The notes under the pieces were generated by a model that was given only the letters and a program-made list of their open reading frames with translations, was not told the origin of the DNA and searched no databases. From the NCBI GenBank assembly GCA_029931535.1, contig JAQPZY010001675.1, positions 6,905,501-6,969,500 on the forward strand: DNA of 64,000 nucleotides, written 5' to 3'. The position numbers and the translations under genes are program-made. Below are positions 23,336 to 34,972 of this stretch, piece by piece; within the stretch, counting starts at the first letter, position 1; each line of letters begins with the position of its first letter. This DNA is from Margaritifera margaritifera. Its lineage: Eukaryota; Mollusca; Bivalvia; Unionida; Margaritiferidae.

Positions 23336-23535
23336 AGCAGGAGTCATGGTAACTCAGTTTGTAGAGCATCAGACTCATAATCCAAGGGTCACTGGTTTGA
23401 TGCCTAGCCAGGCCAGCCCATGTCAGCTGCCTCAGTGTGTCCTTGGGAAAGGCACTTAGCTGCCATTTCCTTGGCATGATATAGCCAATGATGTGCACAG
23501 AGTGCCATTAAGGAAATAAAATCAAAAATAAATTT
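23336..23535 (+). mobile_element. tRNA-derived SINE (family B)
   Basis: The head reads like a tRNA: GGTAACTCAGTTTGTAGAGC (A-box region), GACTCATAATC (anticodon-loop region) and GGTTTGATGCC (B-box region). It is followed by a body with GTGTCCTTGGGAAAGGCACTT and an A-rich end. The same body text, as CCTTAGGCAAGGCACTTTAC, occurs inverted at 54396-54576 and 59640-59825. The acceptor stem does not pair, so it is not a functional tRNA gene. Confidence 0.75.
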
Positions 23536-24511
23536 ACAATAATCTCATCCCAACCAGTCAACAAAATTTGGCAAATAAAGATATCTGTGTTGATAAGCTG
23601 ACCCCTAAATTTCAGAAAGAGATTTATTAGGCTAACCCATGTGAAATAGGAGAAATACTATACCTTGTTCAAAAATCTTTAAAAATCCATTCACCCAGTC
23701 ATGCAATTGCTAAAAATATGTACTTGCTCAAAATTAAATTTACTCAACCAGCCATTATAGACATATAAAAGTTGACAAGTTAAAGTCCTAAATTCAATCA
23801 TGTATAAGTGGAATTTTTTTTTCTTCTAGAGCTTATTCTTTGACCCTTTAAACACCAGTTGTAAGTAATTACAAACTCTGACCAGTTAGCTCTTCCTCTG
23901 GTAAGCATTTATTAATATTGAAGAACAAAAGGGAAGAGTTTGTATGAGCTTGATCAAAACAAATGTAAAACAAACTTTCAGTACAAGTATGGACTTTCGA
24001 AGAAAAAAATTCAGCAATATCCTCAAGAGAACATTCATTTCATTAAAGAGAAACACAGGTCAGCCCTGAAGCAGCACTCAGTCAGGTGAGTGATTGCAAA
24101 ATTCACTCGACCGCCAGAAATTCACTTGACATTTGGAGCCGAGCGAGTGAATTCTCAACCCCTGAAACTGTCTAAATATGTACAATTGCATTGGTTATAA
24201 AGAGCAGCAACATATTTTTGCAAGAAAAAGACACAAAACTAATTCCGTCTGTACATGCTTATTAGTAAAGTTCAACTGCAAAATGCACAGACCAAGATCT
24301 GCCACAACATATTGTGGGATTTTTGAAGTACTAAACTCACTATTTTGAAATTAAAAGACTTTTCAAGACAATAACAAATTAAAATTAAAGGACTTTTCAC
24401 TGTTGTACGCAATCTGCTTATCGCTGCACATGCTGAAATAAAACATGGATATTAACATGGATTAAAGAACTAGATGGCAAGTTACCATGCAAGATTAGTT
24501 TTAACTGTGTA
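23536..24511. other. Intronic sequence with a small MITE fragment
   Basis: Contains a decayed double-hairpin MITE piece at about 24262-24320 (AACTGCAAAATGCACAGACC). Otherwise it is AT-rich, with no exon of the surrounding gene recognised. Confidence 0.5.
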
Positions 24512-24688
24512 CAGTGGTCCGCCCTCTTGACAGGTCCCTCTCAAAGGAGGCCACCTCTTTTATCACGCCACCTTGCCTGACACCAAATTAGCATATTTTA
24601 ACCATTTTATCACCCTCATGAGAGGCCACATCTTTTCTAAAGCCAGTTTCGTTGCTGACAGAGTGAACTTGTAATAGGGGGACCACTG
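24512..24688. mobile_element. pogo-like MITE (CAGTGGTCC ends)
   Basis: The left end CAGTGGTCCGCCC follows TA (24510-24511). The right end GGGGGACCACTG is its inverse, followed by CA, one base from a perfect TA duplication. The interior has AGGCCAC text in both halves. About 177 bp. Confidence 0.75.
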
Positions 24689-24826
24689 CATCAAGGTATA
24701 TTCTAGAATGCGTGATTGCGAGATTCATGTTACTTTCTCAACCATTATGCTGAAAAATCAACTGACTGCATGAAAATCACACATTATATTTGCTAGCAGT
24801 AGCTTTTTTTCTGCTTTAAATATCTC

Positions 24827-25085
24827 CTATATTTAGAGAATTCTCTCCCTTTTCTTCAACTGAAATGGTGGTTGCCCCTATATTTAGAGAATTCACTCCC
24901 TTTTCTTCAAATGAAATGGTGGTTGCCCCTATATTTAGAGAATTCACTCCCTTTTCTTCAAATGAAATGGTAGTTGCCCCTATATTTAGAGAATTCTCTC
25001 CCTTTTCTTCAAATGAAATGGTGGTTGCCTCTATATTTAGAGAATTCTCTCCCTTTTCTTCAAATGAAATGGTGGTTGACCCTAT
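24827..25085. repeat. 51-bp minisatellite, five copies, open on both strands
   Basis: The unit CCTATATTTAGAGAATTCWC plus CCTTTTCTTCAAATGAAATGGTGGTTG repeats five times. Because 51 is divisible by three and the unit lacks stops in one frame on each strand, both strands give a repetitive open frame (17-residue units such as MVVAPIFREFTPFSSNE on plus). There is no sign of a gene, since it lies inside an intron. Confidence 0.95.
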
Positions 25086-26346
25086 ATTTTCAGTTCTAGA
25101 ATGGACCCAGCTGTGTATGTGCTTGATAGATACCAACAAGTGTAAAATGTGAGCAGTGGTGACATTGTAACAAATAAAAGCCTATTCTAGTTTTGCCAAA
25201 CCAATGCCTACCATTGCCATGAAAAACTCTAGATTCATCATGTTGTCCAAATTAGGAATAGATTTTTAAATTACCTTAATCAAATCATTCTATTTAAATC
25301 TGTGGCGTAAAAGAGACTGTCAAATAATTGGTAAGCATAGACTTGATTTCTGTATTCTGTAACATGACATACTTTAAATCAGACTTGGAATTTGCCTGAC
25401 AAGCTTTATTTTGGTATTCAGCCTTCCTCTAGCTAACCAGGGGATTCTCCATGTAAATAGTCGACAAACACCATATTTATTCATAAATAATATCAGAGCG
25501 CTCGAAAATTCCACTCATCCCCTCATATTTATGAGTGGTAGCTGAGGAAGGGCAAGTCACTTTTTCAAGATCCTCATCCAATTGGACAAGTGGCATTTTA
25601 TGCAGTTTCAGTATTATGTACAGTGTAAAACTGATGCAAGACAAGTAAAATCTCCAAGTTACTTGTCATGCAGGACAAGTAGCCAACTGAAAATTTTTTG
25701 AACCCTGAAAGTGCATCCATTCGTTTAAAGCACATACCCAGAGCAACCATCACACCATCTGGCAGCAGATCAGGGTCTGTGATCTGTTGGTGAATTATCT
25801 GAAGGCAGATCTGAGTCAAAAGATTTTGCAGTTGAACACTCCTTACACAGGAGACAATATGGCAGTACCTTCTTGCACTCATTGGCAATCAAGTCAATAA
25901 ACTTTAGTAGACACTTCAGGATCAGCTCTTATTACCCAATTTTGAATCAAAGTGGCCGATTTAAGCACCTTGTCATATTCCATTAGCTCAAATAGAAATT
26001 ATCTGTTGTGAGCAATCTCCCCTGTTGTGATTCAGCTGAATCTAATTTGGAAATTACCATTCTTGAAGGAATAAAGGACTGTCAATTGATGACAACAGGA
26101 ACTGGTCCTGGCATTTTCTTCCATGTAGCAAGATACATTCAGACCTAAAAGCTGTCTCCCACAACCTACCAATAAATCTTTCCCACAAGATTCCAGTCAT
26201 TTTGACCATGTCAGAATCTTTGAAGCTGTATCATCCATTACTGATAATGTAGCAGATCAGAATGATCCAAGTTTCAACAATCTTAAAAATGAGATTTTTA
26301 GATCTTGCTCATAATACTCTTGATAATATCATCATTTCGAAATTAA
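25086..26346. other. Intronic; decayed MITE fragment, no gene
   Basis: A strongly diverged double-hairpin MITE piece lies at 25749-25836 (GGCAGCAGATCAGGGTCTGTG, GGCAGATCTGAGTC). Nothing else is recognisable. Confidence 0.5.
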
Positions 26347-26596
26347 GGTTTTGTTTTTGTGGGTTTAATGCCATTTTTCAGCACATGATGGACTATACAT
26401 GGCGGCCAGTACATTTTGGTGGAGGAAGAACCTGGAAAGACCCCAGTATGAACTCAGACCCACGGGAAGCTACTGGCAAGCTTTCACGCATAACTATGTT
26501 GGTCGAGCCAAGACTCAAACCCACACGGACAGAGGCAAGATGCGAGTGATCTGTGAAGGTGAGCATTTTAGACCACTCAGCCACCTGGGACCCCAA
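26347..26596 (-). mobile_element. tRNA-derived SINE (family A), copy 1
   Basis: On the minus strand the head reads GGTCCCAGGTGGCTGAGTGG and later GGGTTTGAGTCTTGGC, resembling a type II (Leu/Ser-like) tRNA with A and B boxes. A conserved body follows: GGTTCTTCCTCCACCAAAA, GGCCGCCATGTATAG, CATGTGCTGAAAAATGGC. The tail is AT-rich. Related copies lie at 47728, 61206 and (5'-truncated) 36518. Confidence 0.8.
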
Positions 26597-27779
26597 AATG
26601 AAATTAAACAGACACATACAAAAATTAAACTTCATTGGTAAGTACCCTTTCAATTTCCTTTCAAATGGAAAAAAAAGAGTTGAGGAATCCTTTCATTTTA
26701 AGAAAATTATATATTTGTCCTCCCAGAAGTAACACTAATCTTTTTTCTAATTTCACAGAACTCAACACAAGGCTATATGGAAAAATTTTAAAAATTTCAA
26801 TTTGAGGAAAAAAAGTTTAGATGTTAACTTCCATCAAGGCCTGACAGAGACATCAGTGAACTTGTACAGGCACAAGGGGCATCAAGGAGATGGATCTGGA
26901 AGAACTTAAAACTATCATTAACAATGGTATTTTTTCCGTAATTGTAACTCTGAACACAAGGAAAGAAAGAAAAAACATGGTGTAACAAGACTGGCCCATA
27001 CAAAACCAAGGTAAAACAACATTTTTGCACAAGAACAATTTGCACAAGCCTGTACCAAGCCTGTTTTTGACCTGCCCACTTGTTTCTGTCAAGAACAAAT
27101 GTAAAATAATGTCTGAACTTAATCTGTATAATGATATCAATAAAACATAAAAAGATCCAGTGCATATTTCAATCAATAAAGAGCATTATGAAATTTAAAC
27201 TCAACTTTTTTTCTCTATATAGACCAAATTATAATCCTTTGACTGCAATCTATATGCAACACATTAAACATTTTCTGCAGGTTTATTTTCAGTTGTGTTA
27301 TAGTTTATGACATTCAGTAATTGGTTACTGGTAGATTAATCTGAATTATTTCTTGAAAAATATCCCAGTATTGTCTTTCTTTCTGAATCAACATGTTTAT
27401 ATTATGCAATGACAGATCTGAATCTATGCAGCCTGCAGATGGGTCAAACTTATAAATGAGTATACATGGTAGGTGGGATGGTGTTGTACTCCACAACTAC
27501 AAACAAAGTTACAAGACCTGGATGACAGCACTGGTCTTCTACCAATATCCAGATTAAATGTCCATGACCACTATATGGTGACTTATTCATCAATTAGGCA
27601 CAGGGTAGTTTGGGTTTACTGGCTCCTTATTTTCTACATTTGAATGCTATATACTTTTAGTCACAAATGAAAGATTATGTCAACAATCAAACCATTTGCT
27701 TATAAGCTACAATGTTTTTTAAAGCGTCACAGCAAGGAGCTATGATGGTTTGACCAACCTGATGATATAATCTACTATA
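26597..27779. other. Intronic; one MITE fragment
   Basis: The only recognisable piece is a double-hairpin MITE right half at 27392-27469 (TTATGCAATGACAGATCTGAAT ... GAGTATACATGG before TA). The overlapping 113- and 107-codon minus frames at 26824-27176 are mutual frame shadows without recognisable content. Confidence 0.5.
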
Positions 27780-27907
27780 ATTTGTATGAAATTCCAGTGC
27801 GAGACAGTTTCTTTCAAGAGATACACAAGTAAATTAATTTTATAAAAATGCCAGTGTGAGACAGTGTCTTTCAAGAGATACGCAAGTAAATTGATTTTAT
27901 AAAAATG
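27780..27907. repeat. Tandem duplication of about 58-60 bp
   Basis: GAGACAGTTTCTTTCAAGAG ... AAATTAATTTTATAAAAATG occurs twice in direct succession with a few substitutions. Confidence 0.85.
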
Positions 27908-28089
27908 CATTTGACTAGAAAACATACAATTTTGGAAATGTTCTTGTAGAAAACATACACTCTTGTGCTACACAACAAGTCATTTGTTTGAATTGTTCAT
28001 TAAAACATTTAAACAGTTATCAGTTAACTCCACACTCCACATTTGAGGTATGACAACTGCTCTCATACAAGTCTGCAGTAACTTACGAT

Positions 28090-28211
<122 letters not shown>

Positions 28212-28455
28212 AATGAAGTATGAACGGAATCCATTGAGGGGTTAAGGAAATGTTAGCAAATGAAATGTCTAAAAACCTCAACCAAATCTTTAATGCCAAC
28301 AAGACGGCATTTGCTGCAGATTAAATTCCTCTTGGTTCATGATATAACATCCTAGGTACAAGACAGCAGCATCCATTAAGCTGGGTTTATTCTAGAACTG
28401 AAAACTGAGGCAGAAAGTCACCCACTCCATTTGAAAACAAGGGACAAACTAAATT

Positions 28456-28614
28456 CTGGGTTTACAAAATGACAAAATAACTACTGAGTTTACAAAATGA
28501 GAAAAATAACTACTGGGTTTACAAAATGACAAAATAAATACTGGGTTTACAAAATTACAAAATAACTACTAGGTTTACAAAATGACAAAATAACTACTGG
28601 GTTTACAAAATGAT
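28456..28614. repeat. 27-bp minisatellite, about six copies
   Basis: The unit GGGTTTACAAAATGACAAAA plus TAACTACT is repeated with single-base variants. Confidence 0.95.
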
Positions 28615-28929
28615 GTGTGATTTTTTTTGCATTTAGTTGATTTTTCAGCTTATTTTTGTACAAATTAGTATGATTCCTGCAATCGTATATCACAGAACAA
28701 ACCCTGTATTAAGGGTTAAGGAAATACAAGCAAATGAAAATCTTGTTTAAAAAAAAAAAAAAAAACTTTATTATCAATGTTGATTTGTGCTAATTTACAA
28801 TTATTAATCAGTGGGCTCTGTTAGTGGGATAAAATATTTCTTTGAAGTATCAAAAAAAGTGCAAATTTGTTTCTAATGTAGATACATACAAACAGAACAA
28901 AAGTACTATGAACAGCACATTTTATATAC

Positions 28930-29175
28930 ATGCCATGTTTATAAACCTCTATGTAGACACTAGTAGTGCATGGCTGACTCTGGAGATTATTGACCAATTG
29001 GTCTCAATGACCTTGACTTTTGGTCAAGGTATGCAGTCTTGAACTAAACTGACTGCGCAGAAACCATTATTTTCTTATTTCACTTACCCTGATCTTCAAC
29101 TTTAGACACCAAAATGTACAGATTTTTTCTTACACTAAGTTCAAGCTATACACAAACTTTGGTCAAAGAACTTTT
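28930..29175. repeat. TGACCTTGACC-family dispersed repeat, short copy
   Basis: Shares ACCTCTATGTAGACACTAG, TTTGGTCAAGGTATGCAGTCTT and CACAAACTTTGGTCAAAG with the longer arrays at 38890 and 41745. The text around 29211 (AAGAGGTCCAACTGGGCCTC) looks like another common interspersed repeat. Confidence 0.7.
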
Positions 29176-29911
29176 TTAAGACATTTTTCTGTCAGATACA
29201 ACAAGAGGTCCAACTGGGCCTCAGATTGCTAACCTGACTGACATATTCCTAACAGCCAAATGCAACATAAGTTAGTGTGGCTATCTGGATCAGTATGATG
29301 GCTTCTGTAGAAATTTCTTGTAATTTGATTGTGTAAATTATGAAAACAATTGTTTTAAGGTTACTTTACTTGTTATATCTTCATCCATATTTGATGGTAG
29401 ATCAGCATCTTTAGTTCAATATTTACAGGCCTTTATGCCAGAATGCTTTTTTGTTCAATTTTACTAAATTCTGTTCAGTGGCTTTTAAAATGTAGTTTTT
29501 ACATTTTTAGAAGTAAATTGCTCATAAAAAATGTAATTATATAACTTGGCTACTGTAGCCTAATTCTGAAAACTTGTCAATACATACTTATATGTGCTAC
29601 TAAAACTAACTCAATTTTGGGTGGTTGTTGTTGTTGTTTTAAAAAACAACAAAAAACAAACAAACAAGAAATGTGTTCCTGAAACAAAGATATACCACAA
29701 CATTGCCTGAAATGAGGTAAATGCAAAAGTTTTCCACGCTGTGATGGATATATGGACATACAGACATACAAGGGTAACACAGTGCCCCTAACTACTGTAA
29801 TTGAGGGCATGAAACAAATTTTGATTTTACAGAAATCAAAATACTAACAAGTAGGGAAACATAGTCATTAAGACATAGTCATGTTGATTTTCCTCCAGTA
29901 ACTTTACCTAC

Positions 29912-29982
29912 CTGATGCAGTGCTGTCAATCCATCTTCATTTGTCACATTAGGAGACACTCCACTCATTAACAACTTTCGAA
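29912..29982 (-). CDS. PPP1R16: PPP1R16-like protein, coding exon 2
   Basis: The 71-nt exon completes the valine codon split by intron 1 and adds 23 residues, RKLLMSGVSPNVTNEDGLTA followed by LHQ. The family sequence at this position has the same SGVSP...NEDGLTALHQ core, the first half of ankyrin repeat 1. The acceptor is preceded by a pyrimidine tract (CCCTTTTTCAG) and the donor is GTAGGT. Phase 1 in, phase 0 out, consistent with exons 1 and 3. Flanking introns are about 12.9 kb (to exon 1) and 7.4 kb (to exon 3). Confidence 0.93.
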
Positions 29983-30902
29983 CTGAAAAAGGGACAAAAT
30001 TATGCACTGTACACAAACCACCATTTGGAAGAAAATGTTAAATACTTTTATTCTGTATGACAAAACAAACAGAGAAGTGTGGGATTTTTGGCAAGTTTGC
30101 AATTTATAACTGTGTTTTAAGATTTTCTTGTGATCTTCAACAAGGTTTAGTTATAAAATTTGAAGTTTACAAATTCTTTTAAATATACATTTAAAACAAC
30201 ACACTTGTTAAATTGCAAACAAAAGTTTTTTGTTAATTTTCTGAGGGTAATAAACCAGTAAAAAGAAATAGCACTTCCTTTTTCATTTAACTGTACAAAA
30301 AGTTACAATATTAATGTTCCTGCATCAATCTCTAACGCAAAGATCCAATACAACTTAAATATGCACTTCCTCAACCTTTATCTTTCCCTGAAGAACCTAT
30401 CAAAGTCAGTGATAGCATATCCCCTTAATCAAGGTCCCAACAAGTGCAACAAGTAGAATTTTGTCATAAAAATCAATAACTTCCCAGCTTCAAAAGAAAC
30501 CAAACCCACTCGTTTTTCTATCAAATAAAATTAATGTAATCTTCTATAACATTAATTCTTTCAGATGCCTCTTGTCAACTATTACTAAAGATTATTTCTA
30601 TCCTAAAATTTATGGTTTGAAATAATATTAATCTGCATGAATTTCTAGGAAATCATCCACAAGCCTGAAAGAGAAGACATTTAAGAAATAAAGGCAGAGT
30701 TCAAGTTTTGAAAAGGGCTGTATTTATAAACAAATCACATACATGTTAATCAATTCAACTGTCAATAAATTAAACATTCAGTCATACTGAATGGACCCAT
30801 TTGTGACCCTTCTGAAAATCTTTCAAAAGGTACAAAAAATATACTGTGGAACAACAAAATTGACTTTTTGGAAACACAATGCTCCACACACTAATCAACA
30901 TA
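29983..30902. other. Intron 1 sequence, no recognised feature
   Basis: AT-rich intronic DNA with no repeat family or exon that I recognise. Confidence 0.5.
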
Positions 30903-31240
30903 CCATATATACTCGCTTATAAGTCAGATCTAATTGCAAACTGCATAATTTGCCAGCTATCAAGATCAATGCAGTTTGTTAGGATTATTCACTAGAACAA
31001 ACAACACAGACCCTGATCTGCTGGCACTAGGGTGGTTATTGGTCCACTTTTATACCGTAAAGTCTGGTTTCCAGCTGGTTTGTCCCCTTCTTAACGTGAT
31101 CATTTTTGTGTGTGCACAAAGAGTATCCGGTATTCTTGAGTTCCGTCTGTGGCCACCCTAACCGGCACATTATGCGATGGCAGATCTAGGTCTATGCAGC
31201 TTGCACCTGGACCCAACTTATAAGCAAGCAAGTACATATG
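30903..31240. mobile_element. Double-hairpin MITE interrupted by a hAT-like MITE
   Basis: TA (30901-30902 and 31241-31242) and the terminal CCATATATACTCGCTTATAAG with its inverse mark a full copy. The second hairpin is split in its loop by the element at 31028-31160. The first hairpin has lost much of one arm. Confidence 0.8.
31028..31160. mobile_element. hAT-like MITE nested in double-hairpin MITE
   Basis: Ends are TAGGGTGG and CCACCCTA. Flanking GCTGGCAC (31020-31027) and ACCGGCAC (31161-31168) are an 8-bp duplication with two differences, and both match the loop sequence of intact family members. 133 bp, non-coding. Confidence 0.7.
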
Positions 31241-33360
31241 TAGGTATTTCTTAACACTGGCATTTTTCTTCTTGCAAATAATCATGGTGATTGTTAACAT
31301 TTTAAGAAAACTGAACAAAAAAACTGTTGAAGTTATAAAAATTTGTAACTGTACAAATAGTACAAGTCACTCAGGTGATCAACTTGACTTCTGACCAACC
31401 GTTTGATGAGCACAGCATGTGAAAATAAAAATAAGTTGGCAAGTTGGAATCATATTTTTTAAATTCTCCCCTCCATTTACTGATAGTGGACCACAGTTCC
31501 ATCACTTAACTTGACTGAGAAAACAACTCATCAGTTTAAAACAACACAATGTTATCTGATAGATATGCCCTCACTATGTAATTCAATAATTTTGGTTTCT
31601 TGGACATAAGTGGCTGTAAATATGAAGCTGACCACAAACAGTGAACAGCACTTAAAGGTAGCTATTACTGAATCATGCTTTCTAGTTTATTCCAGTAGGC
31701 ACTTAACAAAATTGGGAGAAACAGTAAGCATCCTAATGAGTGTGATGTGTAATACTGTTACCTATGAGCAAAATTAAATCTGCAATGGTCACAACATTCT
31801 AAAAATCAAGAATTCATTTTTTTTTGGGGGGGGGAGGGGGTCTCTTTGGGGGGTTTTTTTGTTTTCTTTTTAGTTCCTTTTTATGGTAGAAAAACTTATT
31901 GGATCAGCGGGCAAAAAGGAGGGTTAGTGGGGAAACAAGATATAAAGCTAATTTTTTTGTAGGCCTTAGATAAACAGTCAATCCTAACTGGCTGATTAGA
32001 TCGGTGAGTGGGCTATTGGAATTTCTCGTATGCAATCAAAGAGTTTTAACATCCCTGTCAACACAGCATCCATTCATTTTAACAGCATGAGGTGGTTACA
32101 ATCGCAAAACAAGCTGAGTACTAATGAACACAGAAGCATCAAAGTCTTACTGGATATAACCAACCAAACACATAAAGTACAATTCCAGGAAGATCAAGTT
32201 TCTAACATTTTGTAACAGATCTTTATTTTTATTTTTATATTTATATTAGTACATCAATGTTTTCCTATGGAATACATTTTTATTGAAAATTAAAGCACTT
32301 TTCAAGGGCTGCTGATCATTTCCAAGCATGTTTCTATGTGTTGTACTCCTTGGAGCTGACCTCAAATTCAAGCGCCTTTCAAGGTAACCACTGAAATTCA
32401 AGCACTTTTCAAGATTGTACAAACCCCATTGCACTGTTTACAGAAACCTAAAAGCCAAGATGAGGTCAATATCTGTGTATGAGTTTCAGTTGAAACAATT
32501 ATTTATCAAGTCTGAAAATAAATTTCTTATGGCTTAGTGGAAACTCCCATGTAAAATTTGGAATTTTACGGACAGTCATATATGAAAAATTCCAGAAAGG
32601 TTTAATCAACCTATCCAAATTTAATTAAATTAAATTGTCCACCATGTCTATGCAATTTTGATTGTGAACAAATCACATCCCAGAGAAATTTGTTAGATAG
32701 TCCCTGCATTTAATTGAACAGGTAAATGAGTTTCTGTCCTTCTTTACCTACAATCCATCTTCAGCACTAATGGAACATTAATGCTCATGCTGGGTTGGTA
32801 GATAAAGGGGGCAAATAACACCCACATTCATTCAATTTTAGTATGAATCCTCAAAAAATGCATTCAAGACCCCTAAAGTGTAATTTAATTAGATTTAGAT
32901 GAATAAGTTCAATTTTTAAATGTGATTTGGCAGGGTGAGTGGGAGTTGTCGATAAATGCCAAAACAGAAGAAGAAAAAAAGAGGATGGATTTTAAAGCTT
33001 TATTAACATCAACGGATATTCAAATCCTATCAAAATACATTCAACAAAGATTCAAATACAAAAACTTATTATTCGTTTCAGCTCTAAGTGAGAAATTTCT
33101 TGACTAAGCTTGACCAAGTAAGTACTCGATAACTTGCACAACCTTTGCAAAGTAAATATCAAAGTTCTATGTAAAGCACCTGATTAGGCAACACCGGTAC
33201 AACAAAACACTGAGCTTGGAATGAACAACATGCAACCAATGAGAATCTTAGAACTAATCTGGCTTAGAAATGGTATTTCAGCCTCATATATCTTAGAGGT
33301 AGTCAAGCAGGATGATTAGTTTAAGTAAAACATTTTTTTAGTTGGTCATGTAACTGAAGC
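31241..33360. other. Intron 1 sequence, no recognised gene
   Basis: Contains a T/G homopolymer stretch near 31818-31860 and repeated text of the type CAAGCRCTTTTCAAGG at 32285-32415. No exon or element is recognised. Confidence 0.5.
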
Positions 33361-33850
33361 CTAGTTACTCAGTCTGATGATGTTATTGCTGTCAAAGAAT
33401 GCCACAGTTGGTTGTGTATCAGGAGCCTAGTTACTCAGTGATCATGTTATTGCTGTCAAAGAATGCCACAGTTGGTTGTGTAACTGGAACCTAGTTACTC
33501 AGTCTGATCATGTTACTGCTGTCAAAGAATATCACAGTTGGTTGTGTAACTGAAGCATAATTATTCAGTCTGATCATGTTATTGCTGTCAAAGAATGCCA
33601 CAGCTGGTTGTGTAACTGGAAACTAGTTACTGAGTGATCATGTTACTGCTGTCAAAGAATGCCACAGCTGCTTGTGTAACGGTAGCCTAGTTACTCAGTC
33701 TAATCATGTTACTGCTGTCAAAGAATACCACAGTTGGTTGTGCAACTGGAAACTAGTTACTCAGTCTAATCATCTTATTGCTGTTGGTTGTATAAATGGC
33801 GCTTAGTTACTAATATTATTGCTGCCAAAGAATACTACAGTTGTGGTGTA
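33361..33850. repeat. Minisatellite, period about 60 bp, seven to eight copies
   Basis: The unit AGTTACTCAGTCTGATCATG plus TTATTGCTGTCAAAGAATGCCACAGTTGGTTGTGTAACTGGARCCT is repeated with deletions of the CTG step in some copies and decay toward the right end. Confidence 0.93.
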
Positions 33851-34041
33851 ACTGGAGCTCAGTTACTAACTGCAACTAGAGCTATTAGCTATGGGTGCAT
33901 CCCAAAGGGCCCCACTCGCTACAATTTGCTCCTTAGAGCTTTAAACAGAAGAACCTGTGTTTGGGAATAAAAGTTAGATGATGGGCATTCAGGGACCAAG
34001 AATCCTTGAAAAGATGATGTGGAACTCTTTAAATCCAAATA

Positions 34042-34261
34042 CTTCAAGGACTCATCAATACAAGAACTACTTCAAAGACTAGTCAATACAAGAACTACTT
34101 CAAAGACTCGTCAATACAAGAACTACTTCAAAGACTCGTCAATACAAGAACTACTTCAAAGACTCGTCAATACAAGAACTACTTCAAAGACTCGTCAATA
34201 CAAGAACTACTTCAAAGACTCGTCAATACAAGAACTACTTCAAAGACTCGTCAATACAAGC
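34042..34261. repeat. 28-bp minisatellite, eight copies
   Basis: The unit ACTCGTCAATACAAGAACTA plus CTTCAAAG is nearly perfect. The open frame across it results from the 28-bp period cycling through three open frames. Confidence 0.96.
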
Positions 34262-34274
34262 AGCAACAGCATAT

Positions 34275-34365
34275 GTAAAAGATATAAAGTTGATTAACAA
34301 GGGCCATAACCCTGTCCAAAATGGTGTAATCGAGACAAAACCCATAAAAGGCACAATTTATGAAA
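34275..34365. repeat. Interspersed repeat fragment
   Basis: Text like TTAACAAGGGCCATAACCCT, GTCCAAAATGG and GACAAAACCCATAAAAGGCAC matches 36840-36905 and 50260-50315. It belongs to a family seen three times in this window. Confidence 0.65.
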
Positions 34366-34371
34366 GAATAT

Positions 34372-34655
34372 ATTTTCACAAGGCTGTTCTTGTATATAAA
34401 TGTCTACATGGAGCTGTACCAGAGTATCTTTTCACAAGGCTGTTCTTGTATATAAATGTCTACATGGAGCTGTACCAGAGTATCTTTTCACAAGGCTGTT
34501 CTTGTATATAAATGTCTACATGGAGCTGTACCAGAGTATCTTTTCACAAGGCTGTTCTTGTATATAAATGTCTACATGGAGCTGTACCAGAGTATCTTCA
34601 GGATTTATTCTGGCCTTATTCAACAAAACTACCAGTTGAGATCAACATCACATGG
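34372..34655 (+). pseudogene. LINE reverse-transcriptase C-terminal fragment with 56-bp tandem copies
   Basis: The translation KAVLVYKCLHGAVPEYL followed by LQDL and QLRST is the standard C-terminal block of CR1/L2-type LINE polyproteins ('.LV.KCLHG.AP.YL.DL......LRS'). A 56-bp segment covering VYKCLHG is repeated four times head to tail. Since 56 is not a multiple of three, each copy falls in a different frame, so the array arose after loss of function. The fragment is cut at 34655 by the LTR at 34656-36257 and resumes at 36263. Confidence 0.8.
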
Positions 34656-34890
34656 TGTCACGGAATTGTATGGTTTATATCAATATGTATATGTGATCAA
34701 AAATGTATTCGGGTTTCGTTTCCGACTAGAGCGTTACTCGGGGGTTGTTTATTTTTTTCGGCTCTAGTTATTTTGAAATACTGAGCGCGATTCACCCCAT
34801 GCTGCACGTGCAAATTGCCTGCAGTGAAAACTCACGTGCCTAGCTGCTGCGCATATCTGTCACAGCTAGAGTACATATAGAGCGAATTCT

Positions 34891-34972
34891 CTATAAACAA
34901 ATTACACTACGATGAGTCTTGTCAGAAAGCTTACCTCTTTACGGGAGCAAAACTTCAGCTGTAGAGGTATGT
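34891..34972 (+). promoter_or_regulatory. LTR TATA-like box, mini-frame and splice donor
   Basis: CTATAAA is followed within 15 bases by ATGAGTCTTGTCAGAAAGC, a frame reading MSLVRKLTSLREQNFSCR, and then a GTATGT donor. A diverged relative at about 38179 keeps the same frame and a GTAAGT donor. Inferred to be an LTR leader exon; transcription is not shown. Confidence 0.45.

Noticed and set aside
23336..23420. Functional tRNA-Met-like gene
   Set aside because: A and B boxes are recognisable, but the acceptor stem does not pair and the sequence continues into a SINE body.
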